DNA of 38,089 nt, taken from assembly GCA_017467845.1 (NCBI GenBank), contig JAFUKH010000098.1, positions 1 to 38,089 of the forward strand, written 5' to 3'. Shown here piece after piece: positions 15,773 to 24,386 of the stretch. Made by a program: the position numbers and the translations under genes. The DNA is from Lachnospiraceae bacterium. GTDB lineage: Bacteria; Bacillota; Clostridia; Lachnospirales; Lachnospiraceae. Every line of letters starts with the position of its first letter. Within the stretch, counting starts at the first letter, position 1. Under the pieces are notes generated by a model that made no database searches, had not been told where the DNA came from, and was given only the letters and a program-made list of their open reading frames with translations.

Positions 15773-17467
15773 TTGAAACATCTAAAAAAAGTTTTTTATG
15801 TACTGGCATGTTGCTTAATGGCACTATGTATTTTCGTATTGGTAATTGCGTTGAATCCGCCAATGTCAGACGAAATTGCAAATATGTTATATGGAGAGGG
15901 CGGAATGCTGGTTTCTGAGGAGACTCCTGCTCCGGAGGAAGAGCCTACACAGTCACCGGTAGAAGAAAGTGAGCCACTTGCTACGGATACGCCTATCATG
16001 ACGCCTATGCCGCTATTTACAGCTGCTCCGGAAGCTACCTACGATCCGGCTGGCAGAGGTGCAGTATATGTGATAACTACCACCTTGAATGAAGAAGTAG
16101 TGACTCCTTATGTGGAGAGTGGTGCCTATCTTGTTGTACCGGAAGCAGTAGCAGGGCTGGCAGGTTATACCCCTATTGATGTGGAATTGGTTACCCAGGT
16201 AACACCGGAGCCAACAGCCACACCGGAGATTACCGCTACGCCGGAGCCCACAGCTACGCCAACTGTGAGTCCATCAGAGACGTCAGACCCTAATGCTACC
16301 ACAGCACCAACTGAGGCACCAACAGCCACACCGGAGGTGACAGCCACACCGGTGCCATCGCCAACAGCTACTCCCCATCCGGAAGCATCCTTGATTGAGC
16401 TGGAGTATGAGGATTTATATTTTGAACCGCTGTTCTATCCATATTATCATATGCTGGATACCAGAGAGCAAGTGCTTTATAACCAGATTTACGTGCATAT
16501 GGTGGAGAAGAGAGAGTATGTGGAGCCATATGCAGAGCTTCCTTCCGCAGTAGTAAAGAATGTATTTGAAGCGGTTTATAATGATCATCCGGAGCTGTTT
16601 TATGTGGACACAGCCTTTTCTTGTACCGTGGATGCTGACAGCAGGGTAGTGGCTATTACATTAAAATACAATGAACTGGCAGATGATTTGACTTCTGCAA
16701 AGAAAACCTTTGACTTAGAGGCCGGAAAGATTTTAAGCGAGGCAAAGAAACTGGATGGCAATTATGAAAAGGAAAAGTATGTGCACGATAAGCTGACAGA
16801 GCTGGTGACCTATACCGAAGGTGCGGATTTGTCTCAGAGTGCTTATAGCGCCCTGGTAAATAAAGAGACAGTATGTGCCGGTTACGCCAGAGCCTTTCAG
16901 TATTTGATGCAGCAGCTGGGTATTCCCTGCTACTACTGTACCGGATACAGCGGTGTAAATCATGCATGGAACATTGTATATCTCTATGGAGATTATTATA
17001 ATGTGGATGTGACCTGGGATGATACAGATCCTGCTACCTATGATTATTTCAATCGTACGGATGGGGATTTGACTAAGACTCATCAGCGTAAGAATCTTTC
17101 CGTGAATCTTCCTGCATGTCTGGGAACCACTTACAGGGATTTGGCTGTGATGGAAGAGACAGAAGCGGAAGATGATTGGTGGACACAGGAGGAGGAAGAT
17201 CCTCTGGAGAAGGAGTTGGCGCTATATTATGATACCTGCTTCGAGCGTATCGTAGGTAACGGAATGGGGACGAAAGAATATGTGGATGTATACAGCGCAG
17301 ATATGTGGAAGAAGCTATGTGAAGTATACGAGAATGGTCAGGTAAGCCAAGCATTCTTTACCAGAGCTTTCCATACTACCGGCGGCTCCAGCATGGCTAT
17401 GCGTGTGCAGGGACAGGTTCAGGAAAACGGAACCTATAAGGTTACCCATACCATTGTAATCGATTAG
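15773..17467 (+). CDS. Membrane-anchored transglutaminase-like protein with Thr/Pro-rich spacer
   Basis: This 564-residue protein starts with a single hydrophobic segment (about residues 7-27), read as an uncleaved anchor or signal sequence. A low-complexity acidic, Pro- and Thr-rich part (about 49-90) and a tandem TPEPTATPE-type spacer (about 144-203) follow. The transglutaminase-like cysteine-protease domain spans about 255-460, with the triad Cys368 (ETVCAGYAR), His397 (NHAWNIV) and Asp412 (NVDVTWDD). In bacteria such exported domains are usually thought to act on cell-wall or surface proteins; the substrate is unknown. The last 100 residues are not recognised. The start is TTG 15773, preceded by GGGGA with about 7 bases; the nearby ATG at 15765 runs into a stop. 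A second member of this family lies at 29707-30972. Confidence 0.85.
   Translation: MKHLKKVFYVLACCLMALCIFVLVIALNPPMSDEIANMLYGEGGMLVSEETPAPEEEPTQSPVEESEPLATDTPIMTPMPLFTAAPEATYDPAGRGAVYVITTTLNEEVVTPYVESGAYLVVPEAVAGLAGYTPIDVELVTQVTPEPTATPEITATPEPTATPTVSPSETSDPNATTAPTEAPTATPEVTATPVPSPTATPHPEASLIELEYEDLYFEPLFYPYYHMLDTREQVLYNQIYVHMVEKREYVEPYAELPSAVVKNVFEAVYNDHPELFYVDTAFSCTVDADSRVVAITLKYNELADDLTSAKKTFDLEAGKILSEAKKLDGNYEKEKYVHDKLTELVTYTEGADLSQSAYSALVNKETVCAGYARAFQYLMQQLGIPCYYCTGYSGVNHAWNIVYLYGDYYNVDVTWDDTDPATYDYFNRTDGDLTKTHQRKNLSVNLPACLGTTYRDLAVMEETEAEDDWWTQEEEDPLEKELALYYDTCFERIVGNGMGTKEYVDVYSADMWKKLCEVYENGQVSQAFFTRAFHTTGGSSMAMRVQGQVQENGTYKVTHTIVID
16202..16381 (+). repeat. In-gene Thr/Pro/Glu repeat tract
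   Basis: The DNA repeats short units close to CCGGAGCCAACAGCCACA, encoding variants of TPEPTATPE for about 60 residues. It forms an extended spacer between the membrane anchor and the catalytic domain. The unit sequences vary, so this is an old tract rather than a freshly expanded one. Tracts of this type often span the wall or carry O-linked sugars. Confidence 0.75.
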
Positions 17468-17487
17468 TAAGGCAGGATAGAGTTTTT

Positions 17488-17823
17488 ATGCTGGATAAAT
17501 TAAAGGCACTAAATATTGACACAGGGAAAGGTCAGGAAAGCTTCGGGGAGGAATATCTTACCGAGCTGGAAAAATATGTGAAAAGTCTTGATTTTATGAG
17601 ACTTGGGCAGGCGGTAAACGGTGGACGTTGGGAAAGTGCTATGATGACCATTCGCAGAATGACCATGCAGGCGGAGAAGCTTGGCCTTGTGTGTTTTGAA
17701 AGGCAGTTTACCGGGCTTAGACAAAATATTGCCCGGAAGGATGCCGTAGAAGTAAAAAACATCCTGAGTCTGGTAATTCGAAAGAGAATCCAGATTCAGG
17801 ATGCTTTAAAAAAACAAAATTAA
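17488..17823 (+). CDS. Small Hpt-like helical protein lacking the phospho-acceptor histidine
   Basis: This 111-residue helical protein has no membrane segment. Its spacing of hydrophobic and basic residues, particularly RWESAMMTIRRMTMQAEKLG followed by a second long helix, resembles Hpt domains. There is no histidine anywhere in the protein, so it cannot take phosphate in the usual way. It may bind a receiver domain as a decoy or scaffold, or simply be an unrelated helical bundle. It follows the transglutaminase-like gene by 20 bases with a modest AGGATAG site. Its stop codon overlaps that of the convergent cardiolipin synthase gene by 4 bases. It resembles the protein fragment at the left edge of the window. 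Confidence 0.6.
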   Translation: MLDKLKALNIDTGKGQESFGEEYLTELEKYVKSLDFMRLGQAVNGGRWESAMMTIRRMTMQAEKLGLVCFERQFTGLRQNIARKDAVEVKNILSLVIRKRIQIQDALKKQN

Positions 17824-19358
17824 ACCATTGGAGCAATAAGGCGGAGGATTGCTTGATAAATTCTTGTATGCAGCTTTCGCCTTAAACAATCTTCTAAAGT
17901 AATCTCATGACACTTAAGCAGTGTTTCTTCGAAGTCTCGTTTTATATCCAGAACAGCCTCCGTATCATAAAGATAGGTTGCACATTCAAAGTGCAGATAT
18001 AGAGAACGATAATCCATATTGATAGTCCCCACAACACCGATTTTATCATCACACACATAGTTTTTCGCATGCATGAAGCCGGGAGTGTATTGATAAATCC
18101 GGACTCCGGAACGAATCAATTTATTATAATAGGACTGGGTTAAAAGGAAGATTGCTTTTTTGTCCGGAATGTTGGGAGTAATGATGCGGACATCAATGCC
18201 ACGCTGTGCTGCCATACAGAGTTCCTTCTCCATTTCAGTGTCCAAAATCAAATACGGAGTGGTGATATACACATAATCGGTAGCATTTTTGATAATGTTC
18301 ATATACACATTTTCGCCCAGAGTGTTGTTATCTAATGGGGTGTCGGAATAGGGTAGGACATAGCCGGCTGCAGTATCAATTTTACGGGAATAGGGATTTA
18401 AAAACGGTGTATAATCCTTGTCTGTCTGCAGAATGTTATTCCACATCTGCAGGAACATTATGGTGTGACTCTTAACGGCATCACCTTCCATACGAATACC
18501 GGAATCCTTCCAATGACCGTAGGGAGGGTTGATATTGAAATACTCATCCGCCATATTAAAGCCACCGGAATAACTGATTTTGTTATCGATAACCATAATC
18601 TTTCGGTGGTCACGGTGATTCATAAAGGCGTAGACTAAAGGCACCAGCGGGTTAAAGACACGGCATTTGATTCCTTTTTTGTTCATGCGTTTCATGAATT
18701 CCGGTTTCACAAAGGCTATACTGCCGAAGTCATCATAAATCAGCCTTACTTCCACTCCCTGTGCAATTTTCTCTAACAGAACTTCTTCAATCATGTGCCA
18801 GCATTCCGCATCTTCAATGGCAAAATATTCCATAAAGATAAATTCTTTGGCATTTCGCAGATCTTCCAGCATGGAGACCAAGGCTTCATCCGCAAGCGGA
18901 AAATATTTTACCGAGGTATTCTTATATACCGGAAAGGTACTTGTGGTCTGGATGTATTTCAATTGATTATGAATATAAATATTGTTCTCCCTTAATTCCT
19001 CCAAGATATCTTCTTTGGGCAGAAGATAAGGGATAAAAGTACGATGTACCTGATCGTATCTTCTTTTAACTGTTCTGGTAATACCACGACGTCCGAACAT
19101 ACTGTAAAGACAGAGGCCAAATGCCGGGAAGGCTAAAATGACGGCTGTCCAAAGAAGTCTGGCCGCAGAGTATTCGCTTCTGGAATTGATTCGGATGACA
19201 ACGATTACAGCAATAGCCTCCAGGATAACCGTACATAGCACCGAATACTCACTAAAGGCGGTCCATAAACTGACCAACCACAAAATTTGAACCAGAATAC
19301 AAAGAAGGGTGAAAACAACACGGCCGAATACGACCTTTAAAATTTTATGCAAACTCAT
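17820..19358 (-). CDS. cls: Cardiolipin synthase
   Basis: This enzyme of the phospholipase D superfamily joins two phosphatidylglycerol molecules into cardiolipin at the membrane. The 512-residue protein has hydrophobic N-terminal segments at about 12-33, 38-56 and 66-87. Two HKD catalytic motifs follow: His251/Lys253/Asp258 in DHRKIMVIDNK and His430/Lys432/Asp437 in MHAKNYVCDD. Both are followed by the usual GGxN or GTxN stretches (SGGFNMADEY, VGTINMDYRS). Length and layout are normal for bacterial Cls. ATG 19358 is preceded on its strand by GAGGAAG at about 5 bases. It follows trkH by only 24 bases, so it is probably part of a trkA-trkH-cls operon. The gene symbol is by family; several cls paralogues may exist. 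Confidence 0.95.
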   Translation of the reverse strand: MSLHKILKVVFGRVVFTLLCILVQILWLVSLWTAFSEYSVLCTVILEAIAVIVVIRINSRSEYSAARLLWTAVILAFPAFGLCLYSMFGRRGITRTVKRRYDQVHRTFIPYLLPKEDILEELRENNIYIHNQLKYIQTTSTFPVYKNTSVKYFPLADEALVSMLEDLRNAKEFIFMEYFAIEDAECWHMIEEVLLEKIAQGVEVRLIYDDFGSIAFVKPEFMKRMNKKGIKCRVFNPLVPLVYAFMNHRDHRKIMVIDNKISYSGGFNMADEYFNINPPYGHWKDSGIRMEGDAVKSHTIMFLQMWNNILQTDKDYTPFLNPYSRKIDTAAGYVLPYSDTPLDNNTLGENVYMNIIKNATDYVYITTPYLILDTEMEKELCMAAQRGIDVRIITPNIPDKKAIFLLTQSYYNKLIRSGVRIYQYTPGFMHAKNYVCDDKIGVVGTINMDYRSLYLHFECATYLYDTEAVLDIKRDFEETLLKCHEITLEDCLRRKLHTRIYQAILRLIAPMV

Positions 19359-19382
19359 ATAACTTCCTCGTAAATAGTATAA

Positions 19383-20825
19383 TTAATATTTTTTCCAGCA
19401 TGCCGGATGGAAGAAAATCAACATGGGATAGATTTCCAAACGCCCTGCCAACATGTCAAAAATCATGACAAATTTGGAAAAGTCTGAGAAGAAAGAGTAG
19501 TTACAGGTTGGTCCTACCAGACCAAAGCCCGGACCTACGTTGTTAAGCATGGTTACTGTGGTGGTGAAGCTGGTAGTGAGGTCTTGGCCGTCAATAGATA
19601 TTAATAACAGGCTAAAGAGCAGAATAATAAAATATGCTGCAGTAAAAACATTTGTTGAACGGATGACTTCATCTTTTAGGGCGTGACCATCCATTTTGAT
19701 TACCTTTACCAGATTGGGATGAATCAGGTTGCTAAGCTCCTTGCGGATAGTTTTGAAAAGAATTACCACACGGGAGAATTTAAAACCACCGGCAGTAGAA
19801 CCGGCACAGCCTCCGGTAAACATCAAAAGGAGCAGGATGGTTTTAGAAAATGCAGGCCAGATATCAAAATCTGCACTGGCATATCCGGTGGTAGTAACAA
19901 TGGAGCCTACCTGGAAAAAGGCATGACGTAGTGCGTCGCCCACATTCTGATAAATCTGATAGATATTTCCTGCAATCAGCAGGCCGGAGACAAGTACAGC
20001 ACCTAAATATGCCCGTACTTCTTCCAGCATAAATGCATCCTTAAACTGTTTACTGATAATCAGGAAAAATGCGGAATAATTAATACCGCTGATAATCATA
20101 AAAACAGTAATAACAATCTGTGCGGCAACATTCCCGTTAGCTGTAAAGGAGTTGTCTATTGCAAAACCACCGGTTCCCGTGGTACCAAAGGCGAGAGTCA
20201 TACTGTCAAACAGTGGAAGACCACAAATCAATAAGAGAATGACTACTATAACAGTAAGGGAAATATAAATCATGTACAGAATTTTGGCGGTGTCCTTAAC
20301 TTTGGGAAGTAGCTTTCCTACAGAAGGTCCGGTACTCTCTGCTTTCATCAGATTCATGGTAGAGCCCCCCATCATAGGAAGAATAGCCATAATAAATACA
20401 AAAACCCCCATACCGCCAATCCATTGGGTAAAGCTTCGCCAAAAAATGCTGGCGTGGGAGAGTGCCTCCACATCCGTTACGATACTTGCACCTGTGGTGG
20501 TAAAGCCGGAAACCGTCTCAAAAAGTGCATCGGTAAAATGTGGAATTTCGCCGGTAAGCATAAATGGTAAACTACCAAAGAGACTAAGAACAATCCAACC
20601 TAGAGAAACTGCGGCAAAGCCTTCCTTTACGTATAGATTTCCCTTTCGGCTGCCAATGGTTGTTTCTAAAAAACCAAGACCACAGCAAAAAATAGCCACT
20701 GCTGCAAAACAAAGAGACTCCTTATATTCTCCGTAGCAAAGTCCGACAATTACAGGGAGAATCATAAACAGTGCCTCAAATTTTAAGATGCAGCCCACAA
20801 TATAGTGTAACACTTTATAATTCAT
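19383..20825 (-). CDS. trkH: Potassium uptake channel subunit TrkH/KtrB family
   Basis: This is the membrane channel of Trk/Ktr potassium uptake. The 480-residue protein is almost all membrane helices. The four selectivity-loop motifs are visible in order: SGFTTTGAS, GTTGTGGFA, TTTGYASADF and LNNVGPGFGLVG. The ending IYPMLIFFHPACW matches the conserved C-terminus of TrkH proteins. Length fits TrkH better than the shorter KtrB, though the family border is blurred. AAAGAGGT precedes the ATG on its strand. It lies 11 bases after trkA, whose product should gate it. Confidence 0.96.
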   Translation of the reverse strand: MNYKVLHYIVGCILKFEALFMILPVIVGLCYGEYKESLCFAAVAIFCCGLGFLETTIGSRKGNLYVKEGFAAVSLGWIVLSLFGSLPFMLTGEIPHFTDALFETVSGFTTTGASIVTDVEALSHASIFWRSFTQWIGGMGVFVFIMAILPMMGGSTMNLMKAESTGPSVGKLLPKVKDTAKILYMIYISLTVIVVILLLICGLPLFDSMTLAFGTTGTGGFAIDNSFTANGNVAAQIVITVFMIISGINYSAFFLIISKQFKDAFMLEEVRAYLGAVLVSGLLIAGNIYQIYQNVGDALRHAFFQVGSIVTTTGYASADFDIWPAFSKTILLLLMFTGGCAGSTAGGFKFSRVVILFKTIRKELSNLIHPNLVKVIKMDGHALKDEVIRSTNVFTAAYFIILLFSLLLISIDGQDLTTSFTTTVTMLNNVGPGFGLVGPTCNYSFFSDFSKFVMIFDMLAGRLEIYPMLIFFHPACWKKY

Positions 20826-20836
20826 GACATACCTCT

Positions 20837-22198
20837 TTAGTCCTCAATGATTTCACGAATATCTCCAAGATGGGCGTTGGTGGTTACCATAACAACGGAG
20901 TCACCTACATTCAGCATGTCCTGACCACTTGGGATGATAACGGTTCCTCTGCGGTAGATGCTACAAATCAGGATATTCTTACGGAGCTTCATATTAAGCA
21001 GAGTTGTGCCGGTAATGCCGGGGATTTCTTCGTTAATAAGAAATTCCAAGGCTTCGACTCTGCCGTCCTGCAGTTTGTACAGATTCTCCACATTGGTATG
21101 TAAGGAAGCGTTCATGGAACGGGCATATTTTACGATAGAATCTGCTGTCTGGAAACGAGGATAGGAGATACTATCCATTTCTAAATCATTAAGCACGGAT
21201 GTAAAGTTGGTACGGTCAATTTTAGTAACCACTTTGGCACCGGATACCTTCTTGGCAAAAAGGGAGAGAAGGATGTTTTCCTCATCCAGACCGGTAAGTG
21301 CAGCAAAGCCCTGCACACGTTCAAGACCTTCTTGCATAAGGAGTTTTTGGTTAGTTCCGTCGCCACAGATAATGGTGGCCTCCGGCAGAAGCTCACTTAA
21401 TTCCTTGCAGATTACTTCATTACTTTCAATAATCTTTGTCTCAATTCCTACCGCAATCAGACGCTGGGCAAGATAGTAGGCGATTTTACCACCGCCGACT
21501 AACATGGCAGTACGGATGCGGCCGATATTGATGCCGATTTTTTTAAAGAATTCACTTGCCTTGGATGGTGTGGACACGATTGCTACCGTATCACCTACGT
21601 GAAAGACAAAGTCACCACGAGGAATGAAAACTTCATCCTCACGGGTAACGGTACAAACCAGTACATTACATTTCAGATGTTGACGGATATATGTCATAGG
21701 CTGGTTCTTCAGCGCACATTCTTCGGTAACACGGAAATGTAGCATTTCAATTCTTCCCTTGGCAAAGGTATCTATTTTCAGGGCAGAAGGGAACTGGAAA
21801 ATGCGCGCAATCTCTGATGCGGAGGCAAATTCCGGGTTGGTAATCATGGAGATTCCCAGCTGCTCTCTTAAGAATTCTGACTCAGACTGATAGAGTGGGG
21901 TTCTGATTCTTGCGATGGTTTTGCAATTACCTGTTTTCTTTGCCAGTACGCAGCAAAGCAGATTCTGTTCATCAGAGCCGGTAACGGCAATCAGTAAGTC
22001 TGCTTTAGTAATTCCTGCCTCTAAAAGCGTCTGGTAGCTTACACCGTTACCGATGACGCCCATGGCATCTAATTCATCTGTAATAGCACGGACACGTTCT
22101 TCTTTTTCGTCAATAACTACGATGTTATGGTCTTCCCCACTGAGCTGTTCCACAAGGGTATAGCAGACCTTTCCACATCCTACGATAATTATTTGCAT
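20837..22198 (-). CDS. trkA: Potassium uptake regulator TrkA (two RCK domains)
   Basis: TrkA is the cytoplasmic nucleotide-binding gating partner of TrkH. The 453-residue protein has two repeats of an NAD-binding RCK_N domain plus an RCK_C domain. The first begins MQIIIVGCGKVCYTLVEQL; the second begins near residue 228 with MLVGGGKIAYYLAQRL. In both, the third glycine of the usual GxGxxG is replaced (Cys, Ala), while the acidic residue at the end of the second strand is kept (VVIDE, KIIES). Two RCK domains in one chain is the TrkA form, as opposed to the one-domain KtrA/C. It is the first gene of the minus-strand operon. Confidence 0.96.
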   Translation of the reverse strand: MQIIIVGCGKVCYTLVEQLSGEDHNIVVIDEKEERVRAITDELDAMGVIGNGVSYQTLLEAGITKADLLIAVTGSDEQNLLCCVLAKKTGNCKTIARIRTPLYQSESEFLREQLGISMITNPEFASASEIARIFQFPSALKIDTFAKGRIEMLHFRVTEECALKNQPMTYIRQHLKCNVLVCTVTREDEVFIPRGDFVFHVGDTVAIVSTPSKASEFFKKIGINIGRIRTAMLVGGGKIAYYLAQRLIAVGIETKIIESNEVICKELSELLPEATIICGDGTNQKLLMQEGLERVQGFAALTGLDEENILLSLFAKKVSGAKVVTKIDRTNFTSVLNDLEMDSISYPRFQTADSIVKYARSMNASLHTNVENLYKLQDGRVEALEFLINEEIPGITGTTLLNMKLRKNILICSIYRRGTVIIPSGQDMLNVGDSVVMVTTNAHLGDIREIIED

Positions 22199-22244
22199 AA
22201 ACTTTTCCTCTCATGTCACATTGTGTCAAAACAAACACTTTTTT

Positions 22245-22274
22245 ATTATAGCACAAATTATATTTATAGGGGAA
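22245..22274 (-). promoter_or_regulatory. Possible promoter for trkA-trkH-cls
   Basis: On the minus strand a perfect TATAAT (22250-22245) lies 46 bases before trkA. The -35 at 18 bases spacing reads TTCCCC (22274-22269), a poor match. The gap also carries features of the opposite promoter, so this is tentative. Confidence 0.35.
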
Positions 22275-22301
22275 TTATTTTAGGTACATGCCTCATATAA
22301 T
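22272..22301 (+). promoter_or_regulatory. Possible SigE-type sporulation promoter for spoIIIAA
   Basis: GAATTATT (22272-22279) and CATATAAT (22294-22301), 14 bases apart, resemble the mother-cell SigE elements GMATATTT and CATACAMT. SigE drives spoIIIA in Bacillus subtilis. A start 6-8 bases downstream would place the 5' end of the message right at the GGAGG of spoIIIAA, giving a very short leader. This is a by-eye match. Confidence 0.45.
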
Positions 22302-22319
22302 TTCCTATGGAGGAATATT

Positions 22320-23276
22320 ATGAGTGTGGAGCTTGAAAAACTATTTCCGGCAGACATGAAAACTTTGTTTAAACAGGTGCTGGAAATGAAGGAACTTCCC
22401 GAGGAAATCCGTATAAGGCTGGATAAACCTGTGATGATCTCCGGGTATGGGAAAGAATATTTTATCAAAGAAGACGGCAGTCTGTCGGAGCATCTGTCAG
22501 AGGGATACCTTGTGCGTAAGGGTGATTTACATAGAATCATGGAGCATTTTACCAGATATTCGCCTTACGCCTTTGAATCAGAGCTGAGTCAGGGATATCT
22601 ATCTCTTCCGGGAGGGCATCGTATCGGTGTAACCGGAGAAGTTGTATCCGATGTGGATGGTAGTGTTAAGACATTGAAAAATATCAGTGGTATTAATATT
22701 CGAATTGCCAGATTTATGATGGGAGTTTCCGAAGGATTGCTTCCCTTTGTATATGAAGATGGAGCTCCTGTAAGTCTACTGATTGTTTCTCCACCGGGGT
22801 GCGGAAAAACAACCATGCTGCGTGACTTTATCCGTTTGTATTCAGAGGGGAATACCTGTGGAAAGGGCCTAAATGTAGGAGTGGCGGATGAACGCATGGA
22901 GATTGCCGGTTCCTATATGGGACAGGCACAGATGCCTCTTGGAGCAAGAACGGATATCCTGAGTGGCTGCAAAAAGGCGGAGGGGGTACTTATGCTGATT
23001 CGTTCCATGAATCCTCGGGTAATTGCTGTGGATGAAATCGGAAGAGCGGATGAAATCCGAGCATTAAAGTATGCGTCAACCTGTGGAATCACGCTGTTAA
23101 ATACCATACATGGCACAGATATGCAGGATTTAATGGGGAAAGAAAAAATTCTGGGAGAGAGCTGGCTCAATATGTATGGGAGAATTATCTTTTTGTGTAA
23201 GGAAAAGGGGCGTTTCGGTGTCAGAACCCTATGGAAGAAGGATGAGGAGGGAGAGTGGTTATGTGTAAGATTTTAG
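22320..23276 (+). CDS. spoIIIAA: Stage III sporulation protein AA (ATPase)
   Basis: SpoIIIAA is the cytoplasmic ATPase of the SpoIIIA-SpoIIQ channel, related to secretion ATPases, and works in the mother cell. The 318-residue protein has the Walker A motif SPPGCGKTTMLRDF at about residue 160 and Walker B-like VIAVDEIGRADE at about 236-247. It also has the family stretch YSPYAFESELSQGYLSLPGG before the ATPase core. GGAGG lies 6 bases before the ATG. It is the first of eight spoIIIA genes and overlaps the next by 16 bases. Confidence 0.96.
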   Translation: MSVELEKLFPADMKTLFKQVLEMKELPEEIRIRLDKPVMISGYGKEYFIKEDGSLSEHLSEGYLVRKGDLHRIMEHFTRYSPYAFESELSQGYLSLPGGHRIGVTGEVVSDVDGSVKTLKNISGINIRIARFMMGVSEGLLPFVYEDGAPVSLLIVSPPGCGKTTMLRDFIRLYSEGNTCGKGLNVGVADERMEIAGSYMGQAQMPLGARTDILSGCKKAEGVLMLIRSMNPRVIAVDEIGRADEIRALKYASTCGITLLNTIHGTDMQDLMGKEKILGESWLNMYGRIIFLCKEKGRFGVRTLWKKDEEGEWLCVRF

Positions 23277-23779
23277 GGCTTCTCTGCATGTTCCTTGGAT
23301 GTAGCTTTCTGGGAATCGGACGAGCCATGGAGTATAAGGAAAGAGAGGAAAATACCCGTTATCTGGTATATATACTGGACTGTCTGGTTAGTCAGATTGT
23401 CTATCAGCAAAGTACCTTAGAGGATTGTATGTATGAGCTCTCAGGGAAGGTGAGGGAACCGTATAAGGGGTGTTTTCTTGATATCTATACTAAGATTCGG
23501 GAAAATACGCAGGTTACCCCCTTGGAAATAATGGAGCAGGAACTGAGGGCGCTTCTGGAAAGGCTTCACATTAACAAGGACATTGCAAAGCTTTTTGTGG
23601 AGTGTTTTACCTGCTGTGGATTTCAGGATACTGGGGGGATGGAGAAGGTCCTTAAGGGGATTAAGGAAAGACTTCTGGAGTTTAATGCAGGAGCCTTGGA
23701 GGAAAGTAGAAAACAGAGCAGACTGGCAGTGTATCTGGGGATGTTTGGCGGGATGTTTTGTGTGATTTTATGTCTGTAG
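23261..23779 (+). CDS. spoIIIAB: Stage III sporulation protein AB
   Basis: This membrane protein of the SpoIIIA complex is distantly related to type II secretion F-type proteins. The 172-residue chain has an N-terminal hydrophobic segment (LGLLCMFLGCSFLGIG), a helical middle part with a family-typical CFTCCGFQDTGGMEKVL-type stretch, and a C-terminal hydrophobic segment (GMFGGMFCVILCL). I chose ATG 23261, with GGGAG 7 bases upstream; a GTG two codons earlier (23255) is also possible. Length then equals that usual for SpoIIIAB. Confidence 0.93.
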   Translation: MCKILGLLCMFLGCSFLGIGRAMEYKEREENTRYLVYILDCLVSQIVYQQSTLEDCMYELSGKVREPYKGCFLDIYTKIRENTQVTPLEIMEQELRALLERLHINKDIAKLFVECFTCCGFQDTGGMEKVLKGIKERLLEFNAGALEESRKQSRLAVYLGMFGGMFCVILCL

Positions 23780-23788
23780 GGAGGGCCT

Positions 23789-23983
23789 ATGGAGGTCGGA
23801 TTAATCTTTAAAATTGCGGCAGTGGGAATCTTGGTTACCATACTCAGTCAGGTGCTTAAGCATAGCGGAAGAGAGGAACATGCATTTCTTCTTAGTCTGG
23901 CAGCTCTGCTACTGGTGCTTTCATGGATTGTACCATACATATATGAGCTATTTACTACGGTGCAAAGTCTGTTTGAATTGTAG
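23789..23983 (+). CDS. spoIIIAC: Stage III sporulation protein AC
   Basis: This 64-residue protein has two membrane helices, the first around IFKIAAVGILVTILSQVL and the second around HAFLLSLAALLLVLSWIV. That is the standard SpoIIIAC form. An AGGGAGGG site overlaps the stop of spoIIIAB. It is part of the membrane base of the mother cell-forespore channel. Confidence 0.95.
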   Translation: MEVGLIFKIAAVGILVTILSQVLKHSGREEHAFLLSLAALLLVLSWIVPYIYELFTTVQSLFEL

Positions 23984-23993
23984 GAGGAGGAAT

Positions 23994-24377
23994 ATGGTAA
24001 CTATAATTAGGATAGGTGCAATCTGCATTTTTTCAGTGCTGGTGGCACTCTTTTTTCGTTCTGTTAAACCGGAATACGGAATATATATGGGGTTCGCCGC
24101 AGGGCTTCTTCTGCTGGGATATGTGCTGGATGTGTTTGGCAGCGTGTATGGGATTCTTCAGGAGATTAAGAACTATTTGGGAGAGACCTATGATTACCTG
24201 GTGTTATTGATTCGGCTTGTGGCGATTACATACGTGTGTGATGTGAGCGGAAGTCTTTGCAGAGATGCGGGCTATGGAACCATGGCATCCCAGATTGAGG
24301 TGCTGGGAAAGCTGACGGTTCTTTTGTCCGGTATGCCCATACTTTTATCCGTTTTGGATACTATTCGTTTTCTGTAA
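23994..24377 (+). CDS. spoIIIAD: Stage III sporulation protein AD
   Basis: This 127-residue membrane protein has about four hydrophobic helices and the family-like central part LGETYDYLVLLIRLVAITYVCD, followed by DAGYGTMASQIEVLGK. AGGAGGAGG (23982-23990) precedes ATG 23994. An in-frame ATG at 23814 is ignored because it would overlap nearly all of spoIIIAC. It is part of the SpoIIIA membrane complex. Confidence 0.94.
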   Translation: MVTIIRIGAICIFSVLVALFFRSVKPEYGIYMGFAAGLLLLGYVLDVFGSVYGILQEIKNYLGETYDYLVLLIRLVAITYVCDVSGSLCRDAGYGTMASQIEVLGKLTVLLSGMPILLSVLDTIRFL

Positions 24378-24386
24378 GGAGAGGTC

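Noticed and set aside
16202-16381. Repeated DNA as a CRISPR array or satellite
   Set aside because: Units are short and irregular, and encode an in-frame Thr/Pro spacer of a real protein.
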